Shown here piece by piece: positions 14,982 through 26,285 of a stretch of DNA of 33,892 nucleotides. The first letter of the stretch is position 1, and the number at the start of each line of letters is the position of its first letter. Source of the DNA: an uncultured Gallionellaceae bacterium (GTDB taxonomy: Bacteria > Pseudomonadota > Gammaproteobacteria > Burkholderiales > Gallionellaceae); contig CAINCU010000046.1 of assembly GCA_903847155.1 (NCBI GenBank), positions 1 to 33,892 of the forward strand, read 5' to 3'. Both the position numbers and the translations under genes were made by a program. The notes below the pieces were generated by a model. It saw only the letters and a list, made by a program, of their open reading frames with translations. It made no database searches and had not been told where the DNA came from.

Positions 14982-15497
14982 ATGAAACTATTTTTCTTTT
15001 TGTGCACCCTTGTTGTGTTGGGCTGCGCAAATGCAGGCGAGCTTTACCGTTCCATCGACAGTAGCGGCAAGGTGCATTACAGCGATAAGCCGCTGGTCGG
15101 TTCGGAGGATATTGAAAAACTGAAATTGGGCAGCGAACCTGCGCCCGACGACAGCCTGCCTTACGAAACCATGCGCGCCAAACAGAACTTCCCGGTAACG
15201 CTGTATGCATTCCCCGATTGCGGTGCTGCCTGCCAGCAAGCGCGCGATTTGCTGAGCAAGCGCGGCATTCCCTTCACTGAAGTCAACTTACTGACTCAGG
15301 AAGAGATTGACGCGTACCGCAAAGCTTCCGGCTTCAATGATGCCCCGGCACTCGCCATCGGCAAGACTTGGATCAGGGGGTTTCTCGCCGAGCAGTGGAA
15401 CAAGGAACTGGATGTTGCCGGTTATCCCAAGAGTGCCCCCTACCGTCCGCGTCCTGCAACGTCTGCGGTCAAACCGGCCCCCGCACTTGCGCCATGA
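14982..15497 (+). CDS. Secreted DUF4124/glutaredoxin-like protein
   Basis: Seen: 171 residues; a hydrophobic signal (1-18; VLGC could be a lipobox at C15, or cleavage after ANA); a DUF4124 segment (GELYRSIDSSGKVHYSDKP, 19-37); a glutaredoxin fold at about 69-145 with VTLYAFPDC-GAAC (C80 and C84, a CxxxC rather than CxxC centre), and APALAIG as the cis-proline loop; a Pro/Ala-rich tail. It is likely an envelope thiol protein of unknown partner. GGAGAAG precedes the ATG; an in-frame ATG at 14955 has no ribosome site. The stop overlaps the xth ATG (ATGA). Confidence 0.85.
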   Translation: MKLFFFLCTLVVLGCANAGELYRSIDSSGKVHYSDKPLVGSEDIEKLKLGSEPAPDDSLPYETMRAKQNFPVTLYAFPDCGAACQQARDLLSKRGIPFTEVNLLTQEEIDAYRKASGFNDAPALAIGKTWIRGFLAEQWNKELDVAGYPKSAPYRPRPATSAVKPAPALAP

Positions 15498-16252
15498 AGC
15501 TGACCACCTGGAACGTCAACTCGCTCAAAGTGCGCCTGCCGCATCTGCTTGAGTGGTTGGTGACCAATCCGGTGGATGTGGTTTGTTTGCAGGAGACCAA
15601 GCAACAGGATGCAGATTTCCCGCAAGCCGAATTGAACGCAGCGGGCTACCACAGCGCCTTTAGCGGGCAGAAGACTTATAACGGCGTGGCCATCCTGAGC
15701 CGCGATCCGCTCAGCGAGGTGCAATACGGTATTCCGAATTTCGACGATGAACAGAAACGTGTCATCGCCGCCACCATCAACGGTGTGCGCGTGGTCTGCG
15801 TGTATATCCCCAATGGACAGGAAGTCGGCTCCGACAAATTCCAGTACAAACTCAAATGGCTGGCAGCGCTCAATGGCTGGCTAGCTGAGCAGCTAACGAT
15901 ATATCCCAAGCTCGCGCTATTGGGCGACTACAACATTGCGCCGGAAGACCGTGATGTCTATGACCCGGTCGCATGGCAAGGCAGCGTGCTGGTCAGCGAA
16001 CCGGAACGCAATGCTTTCCAAAGCCTGTTGCATTTGGGTTTGCGCGATGCGTTCCGGCTATTTGAGCAAGCCGAAAAAAGCTATTCATGGTGGGATTACC
16101 GCATGATGGCCTTTCGCCGCAACATGGGTCTGCGCATCGACCACATTCTCATCAGTCAGGCCTTGCAATGCACCGCGTGCCGCATCGACAAAGCTCCGCG
16201 CAAATTGGAGCGGCCTTCCGACCATACCCCTGTGATCGCGGAAATCAGTTGA
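15494..16252 (+). CDS. xth: Exodeoxyribonuclease III
   Basis: AP endonuclease and 3'-5' exonuclease of base-excision repair. Seen: 252 residues; N-terminal TTWNVNSLKVRL; the metal-binding LQETK; VYIPNGQEVGSDKF; catalytic GDYNIAPEDRDVYDP; RIDHILIS; and C-terminal PSDHTPV with the catalytic Asp-His. Length and motifs match the short bacterial ExoIII type. It overlaps both neighbours (ATGA at the start, TTGA at the end), so the glutaredoxin-like gene, xth and rluA form one translationally coupled unit. Confidence 0.96.
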   Translation: MKLTTWNVNSLKVRLPHLLEWLVTNPVDVVCLQETKQQDADFPQAELNAAGYHSAFSGQKTYNGVAILSRDPLSEVQYGIPNFDDEQKRVIAATINGVRVVCVYIPNGQEVGSDKFQYKLKWLAALNGWLAEQLTIYPKLALLGDYNIAPEDRDVYDPVAWQGSVLVSEPERNAFQSLLHLGLRDAFRLFEQAEKSYSWWDYRMMAFRRNMGLRIDHILISQALQCTACRIDKAPRKLERPSDHTPVIAEIS

Positions 16253-16872
16253 GTTCTGCTGTTCTCGAACTACTCTATCAAGACTCCTTTCTGCTGGTTG
16301 CCAACAAACCCGCCGGATTACTGTCCGTGCCGGGACGCGGAGCAGACAAGCAGGATTGTCTTTCTGCGCGCCTGCAACAGAAATTCCCCGATGCGCTGGT
16401 CGTGCATCGACTGGATATGGCGACTTCCGGCTTAATGGTGTTTGCGCGCGGCGCGGAAATGCAGCGCCGCCTTTCGCAGATATTTCGCGAACGTGAAGTG
16501 CAAAAACGCTATCTCGCGGTGGTGGGCGGAAAGCTGGAACTTACGATTGGCGAGGTGAATCTGCCTATCGTTGCAGATTGGCCGAATCGCCCGTTACGCA
16601 AGATTGATACTGAACAGGGTAAGCCCTCGCTTACGCGCTATCGGCAGTTGATCCTTGATGTTGACTCGTCGCGCGTTGAACTCGAACCCGTCACAGGGCG
16701 CACCCATCAGTTGCGAGTACACATGGCCGCCATCGGCCATCCCATCCTTGGCGATGCCTTGTATGGCGATGCAGCCAGTGCCCCGCGTTTGCTGCTGCAT
16801 GCGTGTTCGTTAAGTTTCGCGCACCCTTTAACTGGCGAGCCATTGAACTTTGGGAGCTCGCCCCCATTCTAA
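16249..16872 (+). CDS. rluA: Pseudouridine synthase RluA type
   Basis: Isomerises uridine in 23S rRNA and tRNA (RluA: U746 and tRNA U32). Seen: 207 residues from TTG; catalytic HRLDMATSGL with D56; the DWPNRP...ETGKP-like block (here DWPNRPLRKID, then QGKPSLTRY) that marks RluA rather than RluB/C/D; the GRTHQLRVHMAAIGHPILGD motif; LLLHA. There is no S4 domain, as expected for RluA. The TTG start overlaps the xth stop (TTGA); no later ATG or GTG precedes the conserved domain, which begins at once. Confidence 0.9.
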   Translation: MSSAVLELLYQDSFLLVANKPAGLLSVPGRGADKQDCLSARLQQKFPDALVVHRLDMATSGLMVFARGAEMQRRLSQIFREREVQKRYLAVVGGKLELTIGEVNLPIVADWPNRPLRKIDTEQGKPSLTRYRQLILDVDSSRVELEPVTGRTHQLRVHMAAIGHPILGDALYGDAASAPRLLLHACSLSFAHPLTGEPLNFGSSPPF

Positions 16873-16947
16873 CTGCGGTTCGCAATTGCGCTGTTTTAGC
16901 TGTTCCATTTTTTAGTTCGTTGTTTTTATCATTCCTTAAGGATTCCA

Positions 16948-17796
16948 ATGAAACGTTTTGCAATTTTCCTGACCATTGTTTTGACCAGCCTTTCTCTGCT
17001 TGCTGCAAACGCAGAAGCCAGACGTTTCGGCGGTGGCGGCAGCTTCGGCAAGCAGCGTACGATGAGCGCGCCGGTACAAAAAGCTCCTGCTGCTGCACCT
17101 GCGCCCGGCGCTCCGGCACAACCTGCTGCCGCTCCGCAATCCACCGGCAACAGATGGCTCGGCCCCTTGGCTGGTCTGGCCATTGGCGCCGGTTTGGGTG
17201 CGATGTTCGCTGGCGGTGGTATGGGTGGTATGGGCGGCGCGCTGGGTGGTATCTTGATGGCTTTAGCTGCCGGTGCTGTAGTCATGCTCCTGATATCGAT
17301 GTTCCGCCGCAAGCAGCAACCTGCGATGCAATACGCCGGAGCGGGCGCGCCTTACGGTGACATGCAGGAGCCTGTGCAACAACCTTTGAGCGGCAGCGTG
17401 GCAGCACCCGTCGCTGCGGCCAATATCCCCGCCGACTTCCCGGTGGAGAATTTCCTGCGCAGCGCCAAGACTTCATTCATCCGCCTGCAGGCTGCCAATG
17501 ACCGCAAGGATTTGGACGACATCCGCGAATACACCACACCCGAGATGTTCGCCGAGGTCTCAATGCAAATCCATGAGCGCGACAACACTCCGCAAAAGAC
17601 CGATGTGCTCGTTGTCAATGCGGACCTGCTGGAAGTGGTTACCGAGAACGACCACGCCATCGCCAGTGTGCGCATGAGTGGGCAATTGCGCGAGAACAAC
17701 GTCACGCCGGAATACTTTAACGAAATCTGGAATGTGCAGAAGAGCCTCAAGGACGACAAGTCTGTTTGGTTACTGGCCGGAATTCAGCAGGTTTAG
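16948..17796 (+). CDS. Tim44-like domain protein
   Basis: Seen: 282 residues; signal sequence (1-24, ending NAEA); an ARRFGGGGSFG motif typical of these bacterial proteins; a Pro/Ala-rich linker (40-66); a glycine-rich hydrophobic region, probably membrane embedded (71-118); then a Tim44-like domain (about 165-282) with DFPVENFLRSAKTSFIRLQAANDRKDLDDIREYTTPEMF. Related genes in betaproteobacteria lie between ubiE and ubiJ/ubiB, and the same adjacency to ubiB is kept here, although ubiJ is missing. The ATG has AAGGA upstream. Role in the envelope unknown. Confidence 0.88.
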   Translation: MKRFAIFLTIVLTSLSLLAANAEARRFGGGGSFGKQRTMSAPVQKAPAAAPAPGAPAQPAAAPQSTGNRWLGPLAGLAIGAGLGAMFAGGGMGGMGGALGGILMALAAGAVVMLLISMFRRKQQPAMQYAGAGAPYGDMQEPVQQPLSGSVAAPVAAANIPADFPVENFLRSAKTSFIRLQAANDRKDLDDIREYTTPEMFAEVSMQIHERDNTPQKTDVLVVNADLLEVVTENDHAIASVRMSGQLRENNVTPEYFNEIWNVQKSLKDDKSVWLLAGIQQV

Positions 17797-17818
17797 TCAC
17801 AATCTCAAGTAAAATAGT

Positions 17819-17850
17819 GGGCGCTGCATATTTCTGCGCCCTTATTTTTT
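17819..17850 (+). terminator. Rho-independent terminator after Tim44-like gene
   Basis: GGGCGC, 11-nt loop, GCGCCC, then TTATTTTTT. The T-run abuts the GGA ribosome site of ubiB. Confidence 0.75.
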
Positions 17851-17863
17851 GGAATCGATAGCA

Positions 17864-19387
17864 ATGCGTTTTTTCCGGCTACTCAAGATTATTTTTGTCG
17901 TCCTTCGTTTTGGTCTGGATGAATTTATACTGGCACACGAGAAGACAAGTTGGTTGCTGCGTCCACTCAATTGGTTACTTTTTTTTCGCAACACCTCTCG
18001 CCCGCGCGCCGTGCGGTTGCGCTTGGCGCTGGAGACATTGGGTCCGATCTTCGTCAAGTTCGGCCAGATGCTCTCCACTCGCCGCGACTTGATCCCTATC
18101 GACATAGCTGATGAGTTGGCTAAATTGCAAGATCGTGTACCACCTTTCCCTTCTGCACAGGCTGTCGCTTTGCTGGAATCTGCTTATGGCAAGCGGCTGC
18201 ATGAAGTGTTTGCTGAGTTCGATGAGACGCCGGTGGCCAGTGCTTCGGTTGCGCAAGTGCATTTTGCCGTGTTGCCGGACGGGCGCAATGCAGCGGTAAA
18301 AATTTTGCGCCCCGGCATCTTGCGCGTCATTGACCATGATGTTGCCTTACTGCAAATTTGTGCCGGATTGATTGAGCGCTGGTCGGCAGACGGCAAGCGC
18401 CTGAAACCAAAATTGGTTGTCGCCGAATTTGAAAAATACCTGCACGACGAACTGGATATGATGCGCGAATCAGCCAACGCCAGCCAATTGAGGCGCAATT
18501 TTGCCGACGCCAAATTGTTGTTGGTGCCCGAAGTCTATTGGGACTGGTGTTCCGAAAAAGTAATGGTGATGGAGCGCATGCACGGCATGCCGATTAGTAA
18601 CATCGCGGGATTGCGTGCGGCTGGAGTTGACTTGTCCATGTTGGCGGTCCACGGCGTGGAGATTTTTTACACGCAAGTATTTCGCGACGGCTTCTTTCAT
18701 GCCGACATGCATCCTGGCAACATTTTGGTCACGACCGATGGACGTTATGTAGCAATGGATTTCGGCATCGTGGGCACGCTCACCGACACTGACAAAAATT
18801 ACCTCGCACAGAACTTCCTTGCTTTTTTCAATCGCGACTATAAGCGCGTTGCTGAATTGCACATCGAATCCGGTTGGGCACCTGCAGATACGCGGGTGGA
18901 TGAATTCGAAGCCGCTATACGTTCGGTGTGTGAGCCGATATTTGACAAGCCTTTACGCGATGTTTCGTTCGGCAAAGTGCTGCTGCGCTTGTTCCAGACT
19001 TCACGCCGTTTTGGCATCGAGATTCAACCCCAGTTAGTGCTGTTGCAAAAAACTTTGCTCAATATTGAAGGCTTGGGACTGCAACTCGATCCAGAGTTGG
19101 ACCTTTGGAAAACTGCCAAACCTTGGCTGGAACGCTGGATGAGCGAACAAATCGGTTGGCGCGGTTTTGTCAAAGCATTGCGCTCCGAGGCTCCGCGTTA
19201 TGCAGCCTTACTGCCGCAACTGCCGCGCTTGTTACATCAGCGCTTGACCGATGATTCTGCTACGTTAACTGCTTCGCTGTTGCGCGAAATGCTCAATCAG
19301 CAGAAAAAACGCAATGTTTGGCTGGCTGTGATTGCGCTGCTATTAGGTGCGTTTTTGTTTTTTTCCGCATACTTATACGTCGCTTAA
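17864..19387 (+). CDS. ubiB: UbiB, ubiquinone biosynthesis accessory kinase-like protein
   Basis: ABC1/ADCK atypical kinase-like ATPase required for ubiquinone synthesis. Seen: 507 residues; the family KxGQ motif (KFGQ, 65-68) in [16 protein letters not shown]; the alanine-rich nucleotide loop [17 protein letters not shown] with the invariant lysine; HADMHPGNI and MDFGIVG for the kinase active site; a C-terminal membrane span (about 483-505). The ATG at 17864 is favoured; an in-frame TTG at 17849 would overlap the terminator. It ends tail to tail with the orphan ParA-like gene, the two stop codons sharing TTAA. Confidence 0.95.
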   Translation: MRFFRLLKIIFVVLRFGLDEFILAHEKTSWLLRPLNWLLFFRNTSRPRAVRLRLALETLGPIFVKFGQMLSTRRDLIPIDIADELAKLQDRVPPFPSAQAVALLESAYGKRLHEVFAEFDETPVASASVAQVHFAVLPDGRNAAVKILRPGILRVIDHDVALLQICAGLIERWSADGKRLKPKLVVAEFEKYLHDELDMMRESANASQLRRNFADAKLLLVPEVYWDWCSEKVMVMERMHGMPISNIAGLRAAGVDLSMLAVHGVEIFYTQVFRDGFFHADMHPGNILVTTDGRYVAMDFGIVGTLTDTDKNYLAQNFLAFFNRDYKRVAELHIESGWAPADTRVDEFEAAIRSVCEPIFDKPLRDVSFGKVLLRLFQTSRRFGIEIQPQLVLLQKTLLNIEGLGLQLDPELDLWKTAKPWLERWMSEQIGWRGFVKALRSEAPRYAALLPQLPRLLHQRLTDDSATLTASLLREMLNQQKKRNVWLAVIALLLGAFLFFSAYLYVA

Positions 19388-20148
19388 ACGAATCCGCTTT
19401 CCATTAGCTCTTTAGACAAAGCCTTGTAGTCCACCGCTCCCGGACTATGGGGTGCGTATGCAAATACGTCCAAACCGTGCATTGGGCTTGTCGCTAAAGC
19501 TACAGTCTCTCCGATGCGCGTCCTGCAAACCAAATCCCCATAACGTTGTTTTAGCTTGTCGTAAATGTCGTAGGAAAGTTTTCGGCGCGAATCGAAGCGC
19601 GTAACAAGTATTCGACGTTCAAATTTGCGTTTTAGTTTTTTTTCCAGCACGTTGAGTGCGGCATCCAATCTATGCACACCATGTTGCGACAAAAAATCCG
19701 CTGATACAGGTATCAATACCCGGTCTGCTGCCAGTAATGCATTCAGCGTTAGCACACCCAGCATAGGACAGCAGTCAATCAGGATTGGGGCGCCTGTAAG
19801 TGCTAACTCCTCGCTTAAACCCTGCTTTAACATTTTCGCGGCCTGCGGGTCACTTCCGTACAAAGCATCTATCTTTGAAAGTTCTAACGTTGCTGGAATG
19901 ATTTGCCAGCCTGCCGGAGTGTTATGCATCAATTTGGCAAGTGGAACCTTGTCCCTGAAGAAGGACACCATACTTTTTTCTTGAGTTGTGCCATTTTTTA
20001 GCCCTGAAGCCAGGCTCAGGTGTCCCTGCGGATCCATGTCGAGAGCTATAGGATTACGTTGCGACAGCGATAATGCTGCGGCAAGATTCAAGCAAGTAGT
20101 GGTTTTACCCACTCCGCCCTTTTGGTTGAATACGGCGATGACCGCCAT
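19384..20148 (-). CDS. Orphan ParA-family ATPase
   Basis: Seen: 254 residues; deviant Walker A KGGVGKTT (10-17) with the signature lysine; Walker A' region [10 protein letters not shown]; and [18 protein letters not shown], as in ParA/Soj. It is clearly different from the chromosomal ParA of this window (about one third of residues look shared by eye) and has no ParB next to it. The start ATG at 20148 has GAGGTG upstream; the frame is open to 20196 but without a ribosome site. It may position another cargo (for example flagella, chemoreceptors or carboxysome-like bodies) or be a second partition ATPase. The genuine partner is unknown. Confidence 0.82.
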   Translation of the reverse strand: MAVIAVFNQKGGVGKTTTCLNLAAALSLSQRNPIALDMDPQGHLSLASGLKNGTTQEKSMVSFFRDKVPLAKLMHNTPAGWQIIPATLELSKIDALYGSDPQAAKMLKQGLSEELALTGAPILIDCCPMLGVLTLNALLAADRVLIPVSADFLSQHGVHRLDAALNVLEKKLKRKFERRILVTRFDSRRKLSYDIYDKLKQRYGDLVCRTRIGETVALATSPMHGLDVFAYAPHSPGAVDYKALSKELMESGFV

Positions 20149-20183
20149 GTTGAAACACCTCTGGTTAATGGAACGGAGCCAGA

Positions 20184-20211
20184 TTATTCTCCTCAAAGTT
20201 GACGAGAATAA
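20184..20211. promoter_or_regulatory. Dyad-symmetric element upstream of orphan parA
   Basis: TTATTCTC and GAGAATAA form an 8-bp perfect dyad, with an inner TCAA/TTGA pair after one mismatch. There is no T-run, so an operator or RNA hairpin is more likely than a terminator. It sits between the glmS stop and the ParA-like start. Confidence 0.4.
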
Positions 20212-20234
20212 GTCAGGAAATTGGCGCGTGTTGA

Positions 20235-22058
20235 TTACTCGACCGTGACCGACTTGGCAAGATTGCGTGGTTTATCCACATCCGTCCCCTTCTGCAATGC
20301 TACGTAATATGCCAGCAGTTGCAGCGGGATAGTGTGCAGAATAGGGCTGAGATAACCTGCGTGTTCGGGCATTTGCAGGATATGGATGCCTTCTGCTTCT
20401 TTGATGTGAGTGTTTGCGTCGGCAAACACATACAGCTCACCGCCGCGCGCTCGGACTTCCTGTAGATTTGACTTCAATTTTTCCAGTAAAGCATCATTGG
20501 GCGCGACCGAAACAACCGGCATGTCTTTGTCCACCAATGCCAATGGGCCATGCTTCAACTCACCCGCCGGATAGGCTTCAGCATGGATGTAGGAAATTTC
20601 TTTGAGCTTGAGCGCGCCTTCCAGAGCAATTGGATAATGCAGGCCGCGTCCGAGGAACAAGGCATGATGCTTGTCGGCAAAATATTTGGACAGTTCGGCG
20701 ATCTGCGGTTCCAACGCCAGGACTTTCTTCACTGCACTGGGTAAATGGCGCAGCTCGTGCAAGAACTGTTGCTCGCGCTCACTACTCAGGCGTCCGCGCA
20801 ATTTGGCCAGTACCAGCGTCAACAGGAACAAGGCTGCCAGTTGTGTGGTGAACGCTTTGGTGGAAGCGACGCCGATCTCGGGACCGGCGCGCGTCATCAG
20901 GCGTAATTTCGATTGGCGCACGATAGCGCTTTCCGGCACGTTGCAGATCGCCAGCGTGAATTCGTGCCCGGTCTGTTTGGCGTGGTTAAGTGCGGCCAGC
21001 GTATCCGCCGTTTCTCCCGATTGCGAGATAGTCACCACCAGTGTTTTTGGATTGGCGACGCTGGTGCGGTAGCGATATTCGCTGGCGATCTCGACCGTGC
21101 ATTGGATGCCGGCGAGTTCTTCCAGCCAGTAGCGCGCCACCATGCCCGCATGGTGGCTGGTGCCACAAGCCAGGATGAGGATGCTTTCGACTTGCGGAAA
21201 AACGGTATTGGCTTCTGCACCGAAGATGCCGGGTACCATGGAGCGGCTATTGCACACCGATTCCAGCGTGTCTGCCAGCGCCTGCGGTTGCTCGTGGATT
21301 TCCTTTTGCATGTAGTGCTGGTACTCGCCCAGCTCCACGCTGTCGTTATTCAACTCACTGACGTGCACCGCACGCTTTACCGCTTTGCCTTGCACATCGA
21401 AGATGCGGTAGTCGGCGAGGTTCACTTCGACCACGTCGCCTTCTTCCAGGTACACCACGTTCTTGGTGACTTGTAGCAGGGCGGACATATCGGATGCAAC
21501 GAAGTGCTCACTCTCACCCACTCCCAGCAATAACGGACTACCCTTGCGCGCGGCAATAAGCTGATGCGGATTGTCTGCCGCCACCACACCGATGGCATAG
21601 GCGCCGACCAGTTGCGCCAACGCCATTTGCGTGGCAACCAGTAGGCTGTTTTGCGCGTAGTGGCTGTGGATCAGGTGGGCAATGACTTCGGTATCGGTAT
21701 CGGAGGTGAATTCGTAGCCGCGTGCATTCAGGTCAGCGCGTAGCGCTTCGTAATTTTCGATGATGCCGTTGTGTACCACGGCGATAAGGTCGCAACTGAG
21801 GTGTGGATGTGCGTTACGCTCGCTCGGCATGCCGTGCGTGGCCCAGCGGGTATGTGCGATTCCCAGCTCGCCATGAGTGTTCGCACTTTTTTGCTCCAGC
21901 TCCGCAACGCGACCGATGCTGCGCACTCGCGTCAGTTTTCCATCTCGCACAACCACCAAACCTGCCGAGTCATATCCGCGATATTCCAGTCGCAACAAGC
22001 CATTTAGCAGAATTGGCACCACATTACGGCGCGCGACAGCGCCAACGATTCCACACAT
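20235..22058 (-). CDS. glmS: Glutamine--fructose-6-phosphate aminotransferase
   Basis: Makes glucosamine-6-phosphate from fructose-6-phosphate and glutamine, the entry to peptidoglycan and LPS amino sugars. Seen: 607 residues; N-terminal nucleophile C2 (MCGIVGAV), so the start at 22058 is firm although the frame is open further upstream; glutaminase domain 1 to about 230 with HTRWATHG; two SIS domains ([37 protein letters not shown]); C-terminal AKSVTVE. Only one base separates it from the glmU stop, so the two are cotranscribed. No glmS ribozyme was seen, as expected for a proteobacterium. Confidence 0.97.
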   Translation of the reverse strand: MCGIVGAVARRNVVPILLNGLLRLEYRGYDSAGLVVVRDGKLTRVRSIGRVAELEQKSANTHGELGIAHTRWATHGMPSERNAHPHLSCDLIAVVHNGIIENYEALRADLNARGYEFTSDTDTEVIAHLIHSHYAQNSLLVATQMALAQLVGAYAIGVVAADNPHQLIAARKGSPLLLGVGESEHFVASDMSALLQVTKNVVYLEEGDVVEVNLADYRIFDVQGKAVKRAVHVSELNNDSVELGEYQHYMQKEIHEQPQALADTLESVCNSRSMVPGIFGAEANTVFPQVESILILACGTSHHAGMVARYWLEELAGIQCTVEIASEYRYRTSVANPKTLVVTISQSGETADTLAALNHAKQTGHEFTLAICNVPESAIVRQSKLRLMTRAGPEIGVASTKAFTTQLAALFLLTLVLAKLRGRLSSEREQQFLHELRHLPSAVKKVLALEPQIAELSKYFADKHHALFLGRGLHYPIALEGALKLKEISYIHAEAYPAGELKHGPLALVDKDMPVVSVAPNDALLEKLKSNLQEVRARGGELYVFADANTHIKEAEGIHILQMPEHAGYLSPILHTIPLQLLAYYVALQKGTDVDKPRNLAKSVTVE

Positions 22059-22059
22059 T

Positions 22060-23424
22060 TTATTTTTTCCCTTTTTGCGGCCGCTTCCAGCCTGCAATGG
22101 TCATTTGCTTGCTACGCGACAGCGTCAATTCTCCGGGAGGAGTATCTTTGGTGATAGTGGAACCAGCACCAATCGTTGCGCCCTTTCCCACTGTTACGGG
22201 TGCGACTAACTGCGTGTCTGAGCCTATAAATACGTCGTCTTCAATGATGGTGCGGAATTTATTCGCCCCATCGTAATTGCATGTGATGGTGCCTGCGCCA
22301 ATGTTGACGCGACTTCCCACGGTACTGTCTCCGATGTAACTCAGATGATTGGCCTTGCTTCCTCTGCCGATCTCGCTGTTCTTGATCTCAACGAAGTTGC
22401 CGACATGCGCATCGTCATGCAGTTTGCTGCCAGGACGCAGCCGCGCGTAAGGACCAATGTGGCAGTTAGCACCTACTTCGCTGTCGTTGATGTGGCTGAA
22501 TGGCGCGATCTGCGTATCTTGTGCAATAGTAGCAGTGCTAATCACGCTGTAAGCGCCTACTCGCACTCGGTCGCCCAATGTCACTTCACCCTCGAAGATA
22601 CAGCCCACATCAATTTCGACATCGCGTCCGCAAACGAGATTGCCGCGCACGTCGATGCGCGCCGGATCGTAAATAGTCACTCCTTGCGCCAGCATTCTGT
22701 TGGCGATGGTCTGCTGCCAAATGCGCTCAAGGTTAGCTAGTTGTACTTTGCTGTTGATGCCCTCGACTTCCCAGTGATGCGCGGGCTGCACCGTATGCAC
22801 CGTCAATCCTTGCTTAACGGCCATCGCGACAATGTCGGTCAGGTAGTACTCGCCTTGTGCATTGTTATTCCCCAACTTGCCCAGCCACGAGCGTAACTTT
22901 GATGTCGGTGCCAGCATAATCCCGGTATTCACTTCTTTGATATTGCGTTGCTCCGGCGTTGCATCTTTCTCTTCCACGATACATTGCACATCTCCCTGCC
23001 TGTTGCGCACTATACGACCATAGCCAGTTGGGTTATTAAGCCTGACGGTCAACAACGTAAGCCCGCCTCCCGCTTGCTGCATCTGGTGCAAGGTATTGTG
23101 TTGGATCAAGGGCACATCGCCATATAACACCAGCGTGCGGCTGTTATCGACAAAATGTGGCATAGCCTGCAGCACTGCATGACCGGTGCCAAGCTGCGGC
23201 TCCTGAATTACGAACTTTGCTCCATAGTGTTGCATTGCTTGTGGTACGGCTTCTCCGCCATGTCCGTACACTACGCATATTTGCGTTGGCTGAAGCGACA
23301 TTGCGCTATCCAGCACATGCTGCACCAGCGGTTTCCCTGCCAATTCGTGAAGCACTTTGGGCTTGTCTGAATGCATTCGTGTGCCCTTGCCTGCAGCCAG
23401 AATAGCGATGTTTAAAAGGTTCAT
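22060..23424 (-). CDS. glmU: Bifunctional N-acetylglucosamine-1-phosphate uridyltransferase / glucosamine-1-phosphate acetyltransferase
   Basis: Makes UDP-GlcNAc for the cell wall and LPS. Seen: 454 residues; uridyltransferase domain with [18 protein letters not shown] (9-26) and QLGTGHA; a left-handed beta-helix C-terminal domain with hexapeptide repeats (for example [52 protein letters not shown]). The frame runs upstream to 23511, but the conserved N-terminus begins at this ATG. No clear Shine-Dalgarno precedes it. It is followed by glmS with a 1-nt gap, so the GlcNAc pathway is grouped. Confidence 0.97.
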   Translation of the reverse strand: MNLLNIAILAAGKGTRMHSDKPKVLHELAGKPLVQHVLDSAMSLQPTQICVVYGHGGEAVPQAMQHYGAKFVIQEPQLGTGHAVLQAMPHFVDNSRTLVLYGDVPLIQHNTLHQMQQAGGGLTLLTVRLNNPTGYGRIVRNRQGDVQCIVEEKDATPEQRNIKEVNTGIMLAPTSKLRSWLGKLGNNNAQGEYYLTDIVAMAVKQGLTVHTVQPAHHWEVEGINSKVQLANLERIWQQTIANRMLAQGVTIYDPARIDVRGNLVCGRDVEIDVGCIFEGEVTLGDRVRVGAYSVISTATIAQDTQIAPFSHINDSEVGANCHIGPYARLRPGSKLHDDAHVGNFVEIKNSEIGRGSKANHLSYIGDSTVGSRVNIGAGTITCNYDGANKFRTIIEDDVFIGSDTQLVAPVTVGKGATIGAGSTITKDTPPGELTLSRSKQMTIAGWKRPQKGKK

Positions 23425-23466
23425 ATTCTGCGTTTTTTTAATGAATTCTAAGTATATAGTTTGCTC

Positions 23467-23498
23467 AACAAAAAAGCAGCCGAAGCTGCTTTTTTGTT
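23467..23498 (-). terminator. Bidirectional-type rho-independent terminator of the atp operon
   Basis: AACAAAAAAGCAGC, CGAA loop, GCTGCTTTTTTGTT: a perfect 14-bp stem with a T-run on either strand. It lies 20 nt after the atpC stop and just before glmU, so it ends the ATP synthase transcript; glmU then needs read-through or its own promoter. Confidence 0.9.
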
Positions 23499-23517
23499 CA
23501 ATGCTATACAATTTTTC

Positions 23518-23943
23518 TTAGTGTGAAGGCTTGCGCAATTGGTCAATTGCACGCAGTTGCGCTATTGCTTCAGCTAGTTCGGCTTGCGCTTGCGCGTAGT
23601 CGATATCTGAAATGCGGTTCTTCATCGCTTCTTCCGCCAATTGCTTGGTTTCCTTCGCTCGCGCTTCATCCAGATCCCCACCGCGAATTGCTGTATCGGC
23701 CAATACAGTAACCACTCCCGGTTGTACTTCCAGCATGCCGCCAGAAACGTAGATCAACTCTTCCTGTTCTTGATCTGGGCGTTTGATGCGCACCGCACCT
23801 GGTTTGATGCGAGTCATCAGGGCGGTATGGCGAGGGTAGATACCCAGTTCTCCCATCTCGCCCGGTACCACGATGACTTCCGCAAGGCCGGAAAAGATCT
23901 GCTCTTCGGCGCTCACAACATCCACGTGTACGGTCATTGCCAT
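23518..23943 (-). CDS. atpC: ATP synthase F1 subunit epsilon
   Basis: Rotor stalk subunit and intrinsic inhibitor of the F1 ATPase. Seen: 141 residues; beta-sandwich domain 1-88 with [30 protein letters not shown] and [19 protein letters not shown]; the C-terminal helical hairpin (90-138) rich in Ala, Glu and Lys, which can insert into F1. The start has AAGGA 8 nt upstream; a second ATG lies two codons later. It is the last gene of the atp operon, 18 nt after atpD. Confidence 0.97.
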   Translation of the reverse strand: MAMTVHVDVVSAEEQIFSGLAEVIVVPGEMGELGIYPRHTALMTRIKPGAVRIKRPDQEQEELIYVSGGMLEVQPGVVTVLADTAIRGGDLDEARAKETKQLAEEAMKNRISDIDYAQAQAELAEAIAQLRAIDQLRKPSH

Positions 23944-23961
23944 GGTTATTCCTTTTGTTAA

Positions 23962-25395
<1,434 letters not shown>

Positions 25396-25407
25396 CTAAA
25401 TTAATTC

Positions 25408-26271
25408 TTATACCGCTGCTGCACCGCCGACAATCTCCGAAATTTCTTTCGTGATTGCTGCCTGACGCGCTTTGTTGTAAATCAGTTTTAGTTCGCCAAT
25501 TACGCTCTTCGCATTGTCTGAGGCTGCTTTCATCGCAACCATGCGTGAGCTCTGTTCAGATGCCATGTTTTCGACCACTGCCTGATAGACCAGCGATTCC
25601 ATATAGCGAACCAACAGCTCATCGATGACCTCTTTGGCATCCGGTTCGTAGATGTAATCCCAGCTTCCTTCGGCTGTACCGATTTGTTCACCCGAGAGCG
25701 GTAACAATTGCTCAACACGCGGCTCCTGTTTCATCGTGTTGATGAAATGGTTATAGCTTAGGTAAATTGCATCGATCTCGCCGGCCACATACGAATCCAG
25801 CATGATCTTGACGGCGCCAATCAATTTCTCGATGTGCGGTGTATCGCCCAGTCCTGTCAAATGCGACTTGACATTAGCACCCACGCGATTCATAAATCCT
25901 AAACCCTTGCTGCCTATCGGGCAAACGGTGATGCCTTTGCCTTCACCTTCCCACGACTTCATGCGGCTTATCGCCAGACGCAGCACATTGGTATTCAAAC
26001 CACCGCATAAGCCTTTGTCTGAAGTAACGACGATCAGGCCAACGTTTTTTATGCTGTTGCGCTTGACTAGAAACGGATGTTTATATTCCGGATTAGCGCG
26101 CGACAAGTGAGCTGCTACATTGCGAATCTTTTCGGCGTAGGGGCGTGCGGCGCGCATGCGTTCCTGCGCTTTGCGCATTTTCGCTGCGGCCACCATCTCC
26201 ATCGCGCGCGTGATCTTGCGTGTATTTTCAACGCTTTTGATCTTCGTGCGAATCTCTTTACTGCCTGCCAT
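25408..26271 (-). CDS. atpG: ATP synthase F1 subunit gamma
   Basis: Central rotor shaft of F1. Seen: 287 residues; the N-terminal helix [32 protein letters not shown] that sits inside the alpha/beta ring; the Rossmann-like middle with [12 protein letters not shown]; the C-terminal helix with [20 protein letters not shown] and [20 protein letters not shown]. Standard length. It follows atpA by 14 nt. Confidence 0.98.
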   Translation of the reverse strand: MAGSKEIRTKIKSVENTRKITRAMEMVAAAKMRKAQERMRAARPYAEKIRNVAAHLSRANPEYKHPFLVKRNSIKNVGLIVVTSDKGLCGGLNTNVLRLAISRMKSWEGEGKGITVCPIGSKGLGFMNRVGANVKSHLTGLGDTPHIEKLIGAVKIMLDSYVAGEIDAIYLSYNHFINTMKQEPRVEQLLPLSGEQIGTAEGSWDYIYEPDAKEVIDELLVRYMESLVYQAVVENMASEQSSRMVAMKAASDNAKSVIGELKLIYNKARQAAITKEISEIVGGAAAV

Positions 26272-26285
26272 GATTTAGCTCCCGC

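Noticed and set aside
22059-23424. Possible glmS ribozyme or GlmY/GlmZ-type target upstream of glmS
   Set aside because: glmS starts 1 nt after glmU, leaving no untranslated region for a ribozyme.
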